Assembly (NCBI RefSeq): GCF_000316035.1 | Contig: NZ_ANHX01000029.1 | Location: forward strand, 62,001-126,000 | Reading direction: 5' to 3' | DNA from: Paenibacillus sp. PAMC 26794 | GTDB taxonomy: Bacteria > Bacillota > Bacilli > Paenibacillales > Paenibacillaceae | DNA length: 64,000 nucleotides | In this document: positions 16,027 to 24,602 of the stretch, in pieces | How the letters are laid out: each line of letters begins with the position of its first letter | Numbering within the stretch: position 1 is the stretch's first letter | The notes under the pieces: model-generated | Databases searched by the model: none | The model's input: only the letters and a program-made list of their open reading frames with translations | What the model was told of the DNA's origin: nothing | Position numbers and translations under genes: made by a program

Positions 16027-16920
16027 TCACCCTATTGCCACTCCCATCCAAGAGCCAAGGCTCTTCATCTCAAGTTGTTCAAACTTGTCCATCACCATAT
16101 CCGGATCAAGACGCAATTCACAGATATCCAGCGCACAGGCAACCGGAACAGCACAATGAATCTCTGCCAGTTTGCGGGACAGATGAAGCATATCCAGATC
16201 ATTCTCAATCTTGTTACGCACCGAAGGGGTCAGTTTATCCATGTTACTCAAAATCCCTTCAATGGAACCGTATTCCTGTACAAGCTTCAACGCTGTTTTC
16301 TCACCAATTCCCCGTACTCCGGGATAATTGTCGCTGGCATCTCCCATCAGACCCTTCATGTCAATCACTTGACGAGGTGTCAGTTGTTTCTCAGCCATGA
16401 GCGTTTCAGGATTATACACCATGTAGTTGCCATGGCCTTTTTTCATAATGATGATACTCGTGCGGTCATTGATCAGTTGCAACATGTCGTGGTCACCCGT
16501 CAGTACCATAACATTCATATCGGTCTCTTCGGTATAATACTTCGCAAGCGTCCCGATGCAATCGTCGGCTTCGAATCCTTGTGCACCTATATTCGGAATA
16601 CCCAGGCTATCCATCACTTCACGAATCAGAGCAAACTGGGGAATCAGGTCATCCGGAGCTTCGGCCCGGTTGCCTTTGTAGGCTGCATATTCTTCACCGC
16701 GGAATGTCTTACCGCCCATATCCCAACAACATACGACATGACTTGGCCCAAAAGTCTGAACCGCATCCCAGAAATAACGGATAAATCCGTAGACTGCGTT
16801 GGTAGGCAATCCTGCCTTTGTACGTCTGATATATCCGCTTGCAGATGTCGCATAAAAAGCACGGAACAACACCGCCATACCGTCTACCAGCAACAAAGTA
16901 GGTTCATTACGTTGATTCAC
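16027..16920 (-). CDS. 5'-3' exonuclease (YpcP/ExoR-like)
   Basis: A roughly 297-residue nuclease like the N-terminal domain of DNA polymerase I. Metal-binding acidic residues are visible in LLLVDGMA, FEADDC, LTGDHDM and GDASDNYPG, followed by the helix-3-turn-helix GIGEKTALKLV. It should remove RNA primers and flaps. Start choice is uncertain: GTG 16920 has AGGAGAG 13 bases upstream, while ATG 16953 has no ribosome-binding site. An ATG at 16980 overlaps the -10 box TATAAT (16979-16984) and is unlikely. It heads the unit with the glycosidase and MOSC genes. Confidence 0.87.
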   Translation of the reverse strand: MNQRNEPTLLLVDGMAVLFRAFYATSASGYIRRTKAGLPTNAVYGFIRYFWDAVQTFGPSHVVCCWDMGGKTFRGEEYAAYKGNRAEAPDDLIPQFALIREVMDSLGIPNIGAQGFEADDCIGTLAKYYTEETDMNVMVLTGDHDMLQLINDRTSIIIMKKGHGNYMVYNPETLMAEKQLTPRQVIDMKGLMGDASDNYPGVRGIGEKTALKLVQEYGSIEGILSNMDKLTPSVRNKIENDLDMLHLSRKLAEIHCAVPVACALDICELRLDPDMVMDKFEQLEMKSLGSWMGVAIG

Positions 16921-17012
16921 TTGAATTTGTTCTCTCCTATCCAAATCTAGCATATAAATTATCGAAACTAATTCTATCATTATAGCATAGTTCCGCCAAC
17001 CATCGTTCAGCC

Positions 17013-17044
17013 AAAAAAGCCCTGAATTTTGAACAATTCAAGGC
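17013..17044 (-). terminator. terminator of the ArsC-like gene
   Basis: GCCTTGAATT pairs with AATTCAGGGC (one bulge) on the minus strand and is followed by six T. Confidence 0.8.
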
Positions 17045-17059
17045 CGATATTCAGCGCGT

Positions 17060-17425
17060 TTATGCGTTATTCCATTCCTGCTCGTACGTTTCTTCCTTGA
17101 ATCCAACCGTCACCTTTTCTCCATCCGTAACGATCGGACGTTTGATCAGACGACCATTGGAAGCCAACAAACGAATCTGTTCATCAGCGGACATGCCCGG
17201 CAGCTTGTCCTTCAATTGTTGTTCTTTGTACACTTCCCCACTCGTATTAAAGAACTTCTTCACTTCCAGTCCGCTCTTTTGGATGAGTTCTGTTAGTTCA
17301 GATTCTGATGGCGGTGAGTCAAAAATAGGAATTAACTCCAGCTCATGTCCTTGAGCTTCAAGCCATTTTACAGCTTTGCGGCATGTGCCGCATTTGGCAT
17401 ATTGATATACTTTTAGGTTACTCAT
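17060..17425 (-). CDS. ArsC/Spx family thioredoxin-fold protein (YusI-like)
   Basis: A 121-residue protein of the arsenate reductase/Spx family with an N-terminal redox motif C-G-T-C (YAKCGTCRKA) and the KKFFNTSG and LIKRPI stretches. It is closest in style to Bacillus YusI, not Spx, because the basic Spx surface for RNA polymerase is not obvious. Function is unknown; glutaredoxin-like thiol chemistry is likely. ATG 17425 follows GAGGAGG with seven bases between; a longer reading to 17521 lacks such a site. Single gene. Confidence 0.85.
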   Translation of the reverse strand: MSNLKVYQYAKCGTCRKAVKWLEAQGHELELIPIFDSPPSESELTELIQKSGLEVKKFFNTSGEVYKEQQLKDKLPGMSADEQIRLLASNGRLIKRPIVTDGEKVTVGFKEETYEQEWNNA

Positions 17426-17703
17426 TGATTTGCCTCCTCGTGTGGCTCCGGTTTCGACTTCTCGCTTCCCTTGGTTTGCTTCGCAAATCCAAAAGTCGCT
17501 CCAAATCGATACCATCGCCATGCAACTTTACTGACTTTTGCAAATGAAATCAAAAACTCACATTCGCTATATTTTTTTGGATCAAGACCTTACTACTTTG
17601 CTTTAATCACTTTAAAAGCATTTTAAAGTTTGGACATGTTAACAGATTTATTATGAAAATGCTAAACATCCATACATGAAACCATTGAACCATAAAGATT
17701 AGC

Positions 17704-17786
17704 CTACGGCATGTTGTTCGGGTGCATTAAGCACCCCTCACATGGAATAGCCCACTAGCGTTGAACCTCAACCAGGGCTTGCCGTA
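17704..17786. ncRNA. candidate structured RNA, three-way junction, strand undetermined
   Basis: In the 420-base gap between the YusI-like gene and the pseudouridine synthase, four perfect helices nest: P1 17705-17711 with 17780-17786 (7 pairs), a hairpin 17720-17725 with 17731-17736 (6 pairs), P2 17749-17753 with 17775-17779 (5 pairs), and inside it 17760-17764 with 17768-17772 (5 pairs). P1 and P2 abut without a gap. No T-run follows on either strand. I do not recognise a known riboswitch. The rest of the gap (17426-17703, 17787-17845) shows nothing I can name. Confidence 0.3.
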
Positions 17787-17845
17787 CAGAAAGCTATGAC
17801 ACAGGGTTCGTATCTAAGGAAATCTAAGAGCCTCGTCGCAGCTTA

Positions 17846-18829
17846 TTACAGTTCTTCTCTGGGAGCTGCCTCATCATTCAAACGCTTCTCCAGCGCGGCC
17901 ATATCTGCTGGAAAAGGAGCCTGGAACGTCATGCGTTCCTGTAGAATTGGGTGTTCAAACGTCAATTCACAGGCATGTAATGCCTGGCGTTCGATCCAGG
18001 TATCCCGTTCCTCCCGAACAGCCATTGTCTGCTCATCGATCTCATGCACAGGTAGTGTCTTGTACATTCGATCACCGATTAATGGACAGCCGATGGACGT
18101 CATATGTACCCTGATCTGATGGGTTCTGCCACTTTCCAGCTTAAGACTTACTGCACTTGCACTGCCCCCTGACCAACGTGTTAAGGTCGTGTACAACGTT
18201 CTTGCAGCGTAGCCATCAGGTGTTACGATTCGGCGGTGTGGCTCTTCAGGATCGCGGTCAATCGGTCCGTCCACCGACCCTTGTTCCGGGACAGGGCTGC
18301 CGTGCACAAGCGCAATATATTTCTTATCCACCGTTCCTGCAATCATCTGTTCAGACACATGCTGATGTACATAGGGATTCTTGGCTATCGCCAGCACTCC
18401 TGACGTCTCTTGATCAAGTCGATGAATCGGTCTGAACCGGAAGCGCTCACCCTTGGATTTCCAGTAATGAACGACTCCATTTGCCAAAGTACCCGTGTAA
18501 TGTCCATGCGTCGGATGAACGATGATGCCCGCATCCTTGTTGACAATAAGCAAGTGCTCATCTTCATACAGAACGGTAAATGGAATAGGTTCAGGCAAAA
18601 TATCATCCGATTCCTCTTGCTCCATCCGAACTTCAACGACATCACCCGCAGCTACCTTCACGCTAATGTACACGCGCTCTCCATTAAGCATGACACCTTG
18701 CTCCGTCAGCTTGATTTTGGACAAAAGCTTACGCGACACCAGCAGCCGCCGCTGAAGCACGGTCTTCAGCAGCCAGCCATCTTCTTGTTCGGTCACCGTG
18801 TAGACAATCGGCGAATAATATTGGCTCAT
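17846..18829 (-). CDS. RluA/RluD-type pseudouridine synthase
   Basis: A 327-residue RNA pseudouridine synthase. An S4-like RNA-binding region occupies about residues 15-80. The catalytic motif is HRLDQETSG near residue 138, whose aspartate is the nucleophile; LESGRTHQIRVHM lies downstream. It converts uridine to pseudouridine in rRNA or tRNA; the exact target cannot be told because several paralogues are usual in this group. The start overlaps the end of the cobalamin adenosyltransferase gene by four bases. Confidence 0.87.
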   Translation of the reverse strand: MSQYYSPIVYTVTEQEDGWLLKTVLQRRLLVSRKLLSKIKLTEQGVMLNGERVYISVKVAAGDVVEVRMEQEESDDILPEPIPFTVLYEDEHLLIVNKDAGIIVHPTHGHYTGTLANGVVHYWKSKGERFRFRPIHRLDQETSGVLAIAKNPYVHQHVSEQMIAGTVDKKYIALVHGSPVPEQGSVDGPIDRDPEEPHRRIVTPDGYAARTLYTTLTRWSGGSASAVSLKLESGRTHQIRVHMTSIGCPLIGDRMYKTLPVHEIDEQTMAVREERDTWIERQALHACELTFEHPILQERMTFQAPFPADMAALEKRLNDEAAPREEL

Positions 18830-19401
18830 TCTTTGCGGCGGAAGACTTTTTTGCTCCGCACATATTCAATATCCGCCACCTGTTGTCTCGCGTTGGCCGT
18901 CCGTGCAACCACGAAGAAGTAATCAGACAGTCGGTTTAGATACCTCCGTACAGACGGATTAATATCTGTATGTTGTCCGAGTGTTACCGTGCGACGCTCT
19001 GCGCGACGACATACAGTACGGCACACATGAAGAGCAGAAGAAAGCTGACTGCCACCAGGAATAATGAATCGTTCCACTTTTGGATTCTCTGCATCATACT
19101 GGTCGATCCATTGTTCCAGACGTGTGACCATTTCATCTCTCACCTTATATTTGGTCTCACTAATCTTCACGAAGGCCAGATCCGACCCGCAATCAAACAG
19201 TTCCTGCTGAACTTCCAGCAGATGCTCACGCAGATCTTCAAATTCCCCTTGAGCAGAGTCAATAAAGCTGATCGCCTGGCCTACAAAACAGTTCAATTCA
19301 TCAATCGTGCCATAAGCCTCAACTCGGTCATCATCCTTGATGACGCGTCCACCGATGACCGAAGTCTGTCCTTCGTCACCTGTTCGTGTATATATGCCCA
19401 T
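18826..19401 (-). CDS. ATP:cob(I)alamin adenosyltransferase, PduO type
   Basis: A 191-residue adenosyltransferase of the PduO (EutT-unrelated) family. The ATP-binding N-terminus reads YTRTGDEGQTSVIGG, and the C-terminal half has the conserved CRRAERR and LNRLSDYFFV stretches. It attaches adenosyl to corrinoid to make coenzyme B12. AGGG precedes the ATG at 19401. It is cotranscribed with the pseudouridine synthase by overlap, apparently without functional link. cobU lies 850 bases away on the same strand but in another unit. Confidence 0.9.
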   Translation of the reverse strand: MGIYTRTGDEGQTSVIGGRVIKDDDRVEAYGTIDELNCFVGQAISFIDSAQGEFEDLREHLLEVQQELFDCGSDLAFVKISETKYKVRDEMVTRLEQWIDQYDAENPKVERFIIPGGSQLSSALHVCRTVCRRAERRTVTLGQHTDINPSVRRYLNRLSDYFFVVARTANARQQVADIEYVRSKKVFRRKE

Positions 19402-19549
19402 CGTTATCCCTCCAATTGGTAATATAATAATGAATACGGGAATGCCATTTTTTCAGAAACCCGTCTATCGCTTTACACGTATATAAGAATTGGTGTGCTC
19501 TGCCGAGTATACGACAAATCGAAGGAAACCAAAAGTAAAGGAGACGATT

Positions 19550-20161
19550 ATGCAAAACTGGATAACCGATTTCATGGAACAATACGGCTACATAGGCATT
19601 GCACTCATTATTGCTCTTGAGAACGTATTTCCCCCGATTCCATCCGAAATCATCTTGCCGTTTGGCGGATTCATGACCACCTATACCAGTCTCACTCTTC
19701 CAGGAGTTATTATCGCCGCAACTATTGGCTCTGTCCTTGGTGCTGTGATCCTGTATGGTATTGGTCTACTCATTGACGTCGAACGCCTTGAGAAAATTGT
19801 GGAACGCTGGGGACATGTTCTGCGCATCAAAAAAGAGGATATTCACCGTGTCGATGCATGGTTTGACAAATATGGCATGTGGACCGTATTATTCTGCCGA
19901 ATGGTCCCGCTCGTCCGTAGTCTTATCTCCATTCCCGCAGGCATGTCCAATATGAAATTTGGTTTATTCCTTCTCTTTACAACCATTGGTACATTGATCT
20001 GGAATGTCATTCTTGTCTGCGTTGGTGCTGCGCTTGGCGCATCATGGGAGAGCATTTTGCACTTTATGGACGTTTATTCCATTGTAGTGTACGTCATTCT
20101 CGCCATCATTGTCATCGGATGTATCATCTGGTGGATCAGACGTAGCAAAAAACAGAAATAA
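19550..20161 (+). CDS. DedA family membrane protein
   Basis: A 203-residue membrane protein of the DedA/SNARE-associated family with about five hydrophobic segments. Hallmarks are ENVFPPIPSEIILPFGG near the N-terminus and FCRMVPLVRSLISIPAG in the middle, containing the essential arginines. DedA proteins act as lipid carrier flippases and affect proton-motive force. ATG 19550 follows AAAGGAG; an earlier ATG lacks this. A terminator follows the stop. Confidence 0.88.
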   Translation: MQNWITDFMEQYGYIGIALIIALENVFPPIPSEIILPFGGFMTTYTSLTLPGVIIAATIGSVLGAVILYGIGLLIDVERLEKIVERWGHVLRIKKEDIHRVDAWFDKYGMWTVLFCRMVPLVRSLISIPAGMSNMKFGLFLLFTTIGTLIWNVILVCVGAALGASWESILHFMDVYSIVVYVILAIIVIGCIIWWIRRSKKQK

Positions 20162-20179
20162 AAAGGATAGATTAATAAA

Positions 20180-20222
20180 TAAAGCCTCCTCGCCACCAAT
20201 TCGTGGTTAAGGAGGCTTCTTT
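20180..20222. terminator. bidirectional terminator between the DedA gene and cobU
   Basis: AAGCCTCCT pairs with AGGAGGCTT; the loop contains a CCAC/GTGG hairpin. A-rich and T-rich flanks allow use from both sides. Confidence 0.8.
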
Positions 20223-20246
20223 ATGTCACCCGTTTATGTCATCTCA

Positions 20247-20789
20247 CTATCGTTCATCTTCATTTCGCATGCCCTGACTCTTAAGATCGATAGCCAGACC
20301 AGATACCAGCAAGTACATCTTTTCAGCATGTATCTGCAGCATCCGGTTAACCGAAGCCATTCTCGCTGTAAATATTCGTTCTTCCTCGGTAGGATGTAAT
20401 GTGCCATGCATTTCATTGGTAATCACAAGCAACTTCCCCTGATAAGACAATAACGCATCAAGCAAAAGCTGTGTCTCTGAACGCTGATGATCCAGATCCT
20501 CTGTTGCCCTGAAACCGGCAGCCATCCAGGAGGTCAGACTGTCTACAATTACAATTCGCTGATCCGCCAAAAACAGATTGGATTCCCGATTAATCTGGGT
20601 GATCACCTCTGTCAGATGCTGACCGTTTCCGGCATGAATGGCACGATAATGAGCGGATGGCAATTCGGGAATAACGGGATCATGATCACCAGTGGATAAA
20701 TATACACCCTCCCGGCTAATTCCGGCTGCGTACTTGAGGGCAAACCGGGTTTTACCACTACCTATGCCGCCTGTGACCGTAATCAGCAA
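20247..20789 (-). CDS. cobU: adenosylcobinamide kinase / adenosylcobinamide-phosphate guanylyltransferase
   Basis: A 180-residue CobU/CobP-type enzyme with the P-loop GGIGSGKT at residues 7-14, the guanylylation-histidine region around SAHYRAIHAG, the Walker B-like IVIVDSLTSW and LLVITNEMHG. It phosphorylates adenosylcobinamide and transfers GMP in assembly of the nucleotide loop of B12. The C-terminal part is diverged from enterobacterial CobU. No other cob genes and no cobalamin riboswitch are visible, so it probably serves salvage. It lies 38 bases downstream of a lipoprotein gene. Confidence 0.82.
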   Translation of the reverse strand: MLITVTGGIGSGKTRFALKYAAGISREGVYLSTGDHDPVIPELPSAHYRAIHAGNGQHLTEVITQINRESNLFLADQRIVIVDSLTSWMAAGFRATEDLDHQRSETQLLLDALLSYQGKLLVITNEMHGTLHPTEEERIFTARMASVNRMLQIHAEKMYLLVSGLAIDLKSQGMRNEDER

Positions 20790-20827
20790 TCCGCTTCCCT
20801 CCTTCCATAGCCACTTCTGAATTTTCT

Positions 20828-21379
20828 TTACTCTGTCAGCGCCTTCAGCACTTTTTTGGATTCTTCGACATTGGAAGATGACACTGGAATGGTGGCGAAC
20901 AAATTGCTCGCAGCATATTCTACATCTTTAAACATTTTCATATCTTCGAGTGGGATGCCGTAAAGATGTGATTCTTGCTTGAGATCTGAACCTCCATCTC
21001 CTTCACCCTTCTCTACCAATACTCCACCCTCAAATACACCCCGTTCAAACTTCTTGGGGTCAAAAGTATCATCCAGCGGAACATTGGAGCCATTACTTCC
21101 GTATTGTTTCATGTCGGACTCAGGCAAAATGAAGATATCATGTCCTCCAGCCGCATATTCTACCATAATTTTCTGAACATCATACATTGCACTGGTAATC
21201 ACTTCCACCTTGGGTTCCTCACCCAGTTTCTGTTGCAGATTGGCCTGTAACTGCTCTGAGATTACAGATGGATTTCCTTGGTTATCAATGATGAAAATGG
21301 AAAAACCATCTTTACCTCCACAACCAGCAAGCAGAAAAACGATAGAAATGATTGCAGTAAGCCCCCAAAATCTCTTCAT
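20828..21379 (-). CDS. lipoprotein of unknown function
   Basis: A 183-residue protein with a lipoprotein signal: basic MKRF, a hydrophobic core and the lipobox LAGC, so the mature chain would start at C20. The rest is acidic and soluble, without motifs I recognise; segments such as EVITSAMYDVQKIMVEYAAGG recall a substrate-binding or TlpA-like fold only vaguely. AAGGGGG precedes the ATG at 21379. It lies directly upstream of cobU in the same direction, so a link with corrinoid handling is possible but not shown. Confidence 0.7.
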   Translation of the reverse strand: MKRFWGLTAIISIVFLLAGCGGKDGFSIFIIDNQGNPSVISEQLQANLQQKLGEEPKVEVITSAMYDVQKIMVEYAAGGHDIFILPESDMKQYGSNGSNVPLDDTFDPKKFERGVFEGGVLVEKGEGDGGSDLKQESHLYGIPLEDMKMFKDVEYAASNLFATIPVSSSNVEESKKVLKALTE

Positions 21380-21470
21380 TCCAGTTCCCCCTTTAGTCTC
21401 CTATGTCCAATATATCACAATTGTTCCACGCAAAAAAATAACCTGGCTTATCGGGGGATCACCCTGCCTT

Positions 21471-21507
21471 TACACACAAAAAAAGAAGACCTTCTCAGGT
21501 CTCCCTT
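21471..21507 (-). terminator. terminator of the Spo0E-like gene
   Basis: AGACCT-TCTC-AGGTCT (around 21487-21502) is followed on the minus strand by a T-run (21475-21484). Confidence 0.75.
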
Positions 21508-21547
21508 TCTAATTCGATTAATGAAACGTTTCAATCCAGCATAAACG

Positions 21548-21814
21548 TTATTTTGCTTTAATCGGGTTAGCCTTCATGTATTCATTAATCTTTAAATCCA
21601 GCAAACTGCTGATTTCAATTACAATATCGGATGTGAATGATTTCTCTTCGAGGAAGATCTGTTCCATCTTGCGACGAAGCATATGAATTTCATCTTCCAA
21701 GGAAATGTCATGCAAAGATGCGTTATCGGGTTTCACCGACCATCGGTCGCCATGATCGCCTTCTGCCAGATAGTGCCCACGATTCGTCGGTAAATCATAT
21801 TCAACACAAAACAA
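21548..21814 (-). CDS. Spo0E-like aspartyl-phosphate phosphatase
   Basis: An 88-residue protein whose C-terminal half carries the Spo0E family signature: a first helix LRRKMEQIFLEE and a second helix ending in SSLLDLKINEYM, with the S-x-x-L-D core. Such proteins dephosphorylate Spo0A~P and delay sporulation. The start is a TTG: TTG 21814 lies about eight bases after AAGGAGG, while TTG 21820 is too close. The N-terminal extension of about 40 residues (YDLPTNRGHYLAEGDHGDRW) is unusual for Spo0E, which normally is little more than the helical hairpin. Confidence 0.72.
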   Translation of the reverse strand: MFCVEYDLPTNRGHYLAEGDHGDRWSVKPDNASLHDISLEDEIHMLRRKMEQIFLEEKSFTSDIVIEISSLLDLKINEYMKANPIKAK

Positions 21815-21957
21815 AGCCAACCCCTCCTTGGAAAAATGGTTTCCAAATATATGAAAACTTATTTCAAATTTGAATTATATCACATTATTTTGTAAAATAA
21901 AGTTATTTTTTTCCAATCATAAAAATGTCACATTTGTAAAAAGATTCTACTTTAGTA

Positions 21958-23166
21958 TTAACCCTCTTTTTTCAGTTTGTAAACAAAGTTTCCTATTCGT
22001 TCCAAAGCTTCATTCAATTGGGATACAGAAGTAGCATAAGAACAACGCAAGAAGCCTTCACCCTGAGGGCCAAAAACATTGCCGGGAACAGCAGCAACTT
22101 TATTCTCCGTTAACAATCGCTCAGCAAACAGGTCGGAACTCATACCCGTCTTTTGAATGCTCGGGAATGCATAGAATGCTCCCTGAGGTTCATGACAATC
22201 GAGCCCAATGTCCCTGAATCCCTGCACAATCAAACGTCTACGCTGATTATACGATTCTACCATCCGATCTTTCTCACCCAAACCGTTCGTCAATGCCTCA
22301 AGTGCAGCAACCTGCCCCATGGCCGGTGCACACATTACCGTATACTGATGGATTTTGAGCATGGCTGCAATAAGCTCAGGATGACCACACATATAACCGA
22401 TCCGCCAACCTGTCATCGCAAAAGCCTTCGAAAATCCGCTTACCAGAATGGTCCGCTCTTTCATGTCAGGAATAGTTGCAAAGCTAACATGCTTTTGCGT
22501 ATACGTCAATTCAGCGTAAATTTCATCAGCGATCACAATCAGATCATGCTTTTTAATCACTTCAGCAATAGGCAGCCACTCTTCATACGTCATGATGGCT
22601 CCAGTGGGATTACTCGGATAACACAGAATAACCACTTTTGACTTCGGTGTGATTCCTGCCTCAAGCGCTTCAGCTGTTAACTTGAACTGATCTTTCGCGT
22701 AGGTTTCAACACCAACCGGTATACCGCCACCGATTGAAGCAATTGGTGAATACGCCACGTACGAAGGTTCAGGAATGAGAATTTCGTCGCCAGGTACGAT
22801 TAATGCGCGCAAAGCCAGGTCAATCGCTTCACTGCCACCCACGGTAACAATAATCTCATCCTTGGGATCGTATTTGGTATCAAACTGAGTATCCAGATAT
22901 TCACTGATGGCTTCTCTCAACTTCGGCATACCTGCGTTGGATGTGTAGCTGGTCATACCTCTTTCCAGCGAGTATACACAAGCTTCACGCATATGCCAAG
23001 GGGTAACAAAATCAGGTTCACCCACACCCAATGTAATAATATCCTTGTTGTCTCCAACCAGATCGAAAAATTTACGAATTCCGGATGGAGGTATCTGCTG
23101 CACGAGGGGTGCCAGATAAGATGTCATTTTCTTGTTGTTCCCGGTTGTCTGTTCATTCACTATCAT
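21958..23166 (-). CDS. alaT: class I/II aminotransferase, AlaT (YugH)-like
   Basis: A 402-residue fold-type I aminotransferase. The PLP lysine is K247 in SGFSKAFAMTGWRIGY; YPSNPTG and DEIYAEL are the usual cofactor contacts. With the Lrp-type regulator 13 bases upstream it reproduces the Bacillus alaR-alaT (yugG-yugH) pair, where the enzyme makes alanine from pyruvate. GGAAG precedes the ATG at 23166. PatA-like activity on other amino acids cannot be excluded from sequence. Confidence 0.85.
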   Translation of the reverse strand: MIVNEQTTGNNKKMTSYLAPLVQQIPPSGIRKFFDLVGDNKDIITLGVGEPDFVTPWHMREACVYSLERGMTSYTSNAGMPKLREAISEYLDTQFDTKYDPKDEIIVTVGGSEAIDLALRALIVPGDEILIPEPSYVAYSPIASIGGGIPVGVETYAKDQFKLTAEALEAGITPKSKVVILCYPSNPTGAIMTYEEWLPIAEVIKKHDLIVIADEIYAELTYTQKHVSFATIPDMKERTILVSGFSKAFAMTGWRIGYMCGHPELIAAMLKIHQYTVMCAPAMGQVAALEALTNGLGEKDRMVESYNQRRRLIVQGFRDIGLDCHEPQGAFYAFPSIQKTGMSSDLFAERLLTENKVAAVPGNVFGPQGEGFLRCSYATSVSQLNEALERIGNFVYKLKKEG

Positions 23167-23179
23167 GACACATCTTCCT

Positions 23180-23680
23180 TTACGGCGAGATCATGAGACG
23201 GTTGTCTTCCTGATGGTCTTCAAAAATAATCCCGTCCTGCTTATATTTTTTAAGAATAAAATTCGTTTTGGTTGAAAGTACAGAGTCTATCGGAGACAGT
23301 TTCTCCGACACAAAATTAGCGACTTCACGCAGGTTGCCACCTTCCACTTCAACGAGCAGATCGTATGCACCGGACATGAGATACACGGACTTCACTTCCG
23401 GATAGAGATAGATTCGTTCGGCAATCCCTTCAAAGCCACGACCACGCTCCGGCGTGATCTGCACCTCAATCAGGGCCGTTACTTTTTCATCATCTATTTT
23501 GCTCCAGTTCACGACGGTTGCGTATTTCACGATGACGTGGTCTTGTTCTAGCTGTGCCACGGCGTTCTTGATCTTGTCTTCCGACTCCCCCAGCAGCGTC
23601 GACAGCAGTGCGGGAGTCCTTCTCGCGTCTTCCTTTAGCAGATCCAGAACTTTTAATTGCAGATCGTTCAAATCTTTCAT
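23180..23680 (-). CDS. alaR: Lrp/AsnC family regulator, AlaR (YugG)-like
   Basis: A 166-residue Lrp/AsnC protein: an N-terminal winged helix-turn-helix (about residues 5-55) and a C-terminal RAM ligand-binding domain with VKSVYLMSGAYDLLVEVEG. Encoded directly upstream of the alanine aminotransferase in one unit, it probably controls that gene in response to an amino acid such as alanine. GGAGGG precedes the ATG. The residues after 150 are an acidic tail. Confidence 0.85.
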   Translation of the reverse strand: MKDLNDLQLKVLDLLKEDARRTPALLSTLLGESEDKIKNAVAQLEQDHVIVKYATVVNWSKIDDEKVTALIEVQITPERGRGFEGIAERIYLYPEVKSVYLMSGAYDLLVEVEGGNLREVANFVSEKLSPIDSVLSTKTNFILKKYKQDGIIFEDHQEDNRLMISP

Positions 23681-23758
23681 GGTTTTCCCTCCAGCGTCAT
23701 CCAGGTTCCTGAAAATGAATTAATACTTATATTACATGAATTTAACGTTGATGCATAG

Positions 23759-23794
23759 ACAAAAGACCGCCTGCCCTGAATTCAGGCAAGCGGT
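23759..23794 (-). terminator. terminator of the coat protein genes
   Basis: A GC-rich hairpin, CCGCTTGCCTG pairing with CAGGGCAGGCGG, is followed on the minus strand by TCTTTTG. Confidence 0.7.
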
Positions 23795-23840
23795 GGTATG
23801 GTCCTGGAACGTTGGGTGCTTCAAACCTCTTTTGCAAAGG

Positions 23841-24236
23841 TTACATGTAATAAGGGTTACCGTAATTCGGTTGATGCTGAGACACATTAGGAGCTTGGCT
23901 ATATGAACTGTTCTGCGTATTCTTTTCCTGAATGAATTGCTGACACTTTTGTTGAGTCTGGTGTGCGGACTGAATCTGCTTGTCCACATCCTGACGAAGT
24001 GCCTTGGACGAGACAGAATACATGTTGTTTTGCTGCATCAGATTGAACAGTTCCCCTTGTAATCTTAGGGTATCGTTCGTCAGGTCTGTGAACATTCGAC
24101 GAGTCATGGGGCAGGAAGCTTCCGTTGTCGCAGTCGTATATTCGCGCGAGGTTCGTCTTAAATCTGCAAGAATCGACTTCAGCAGATCCTGCTCCTGCAT
24201 AAAAGCGCCATTAGATGATAAAGATTGAGAATACAT
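23841..24236 (-). CDS. spore coat protein, CotF-like
   Basis: A 131-residue protein of the CotF coat family. The N-terminal 85 residues form the ferritin-like helical bundle with QEQDLLKSILADLRRTSREY and a single cysteine; the C-terminal 35 residues are rich in Gln, Asn, Ser, Pro and Tyr (QPNYGNPYYM), as is common in coat proteins. AGGAGG precedes the ATG. It lies 35 bases downstream of a related small gene, forming a two-gene sporulation unit. I could not identify a clear SigE or SigK promoter. Confidence 0.8.
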   Translation of the reverse strand: MYSQSLSSNGAFMQEQDLLKSILADLRRTSREYTTATTEASCPMTRRMFTDLTNDTLRLQGELFNLMQQNNMYSVSSKALRQDVDKQIQSAHQTQQKCQQFIQEKNTQNSSYSQAPNVSQHQPNYGNPYYM

Positions 24237-24271
24237 GCGTTTTCCTCCTATACAGTTAGAGTTGTCTTCAA

Positions 24272-24505
24272 TTACTGAACTTGCGCAGGTGCAAGAGACT
24301 GATGTTGCTGCAGCGCATTGACAAGCGTGTTCAGATGCTGTTCATGTGAGCGAACATAGTGATTCAGTGCCTGTTGAATTTGTGGATTATGTGTGATGGA
24401 AGCTGTGGCTGCACACTGCTTAATCAGCAGTTCTTCATTGGTGATAGAGTCCGCAATGTAGTTCAATTCCTTGGGACTCAGCGCTTGCATAGTATGATTC
24501 TGCAT
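24272..24505 (-). CDS. small CotF-related spore coat protein
   Basis: A 77-residue helical protein (LSPKELNYIADSITNEELLIKQ, then QQALNHYVRSHEQHLNTLVNAL) that resembles the N-terminal half of CotF-type ferritin-like proteins. GAGGAGG is eight bases before the ATG. It precedes the CotF gene in the same transcript, so the two products probably assemble together in the spore coat. The split into a small and a larger protein is common in Paenibacillus-like genomes. Confidence 0.72.
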   Translation of the reverse strand: MQNHTMQALSPKELNYIADSITNEELLIKQCAATASITHNPQIQQALNHYVRSHEQHLNTLVNALQQHQSLAPAQVQ

Positions 24506-24602
24506 GTTTCGATGGCCTCCTCGGCATAAAGTTTATGCGCAATTATTGTTAGCCCGGTCACACAAAAGTATACAAATTTAAATCATAAAGGAGATGTTTC
24601 TA

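Noticed and set aside
20790..21380. Cobalamin riboswitch near cobU
   Set aside because: There is no B12-box consensus; the gap between lipoprotein and cobU is only 38 bases.
21522..21533. TGAAACGTTTCA as a catabolite-response (cre) site
   Set aside because: It is two bases shorter than the cre consensus and lies between a stop codon and a terminator, not near a promoter.
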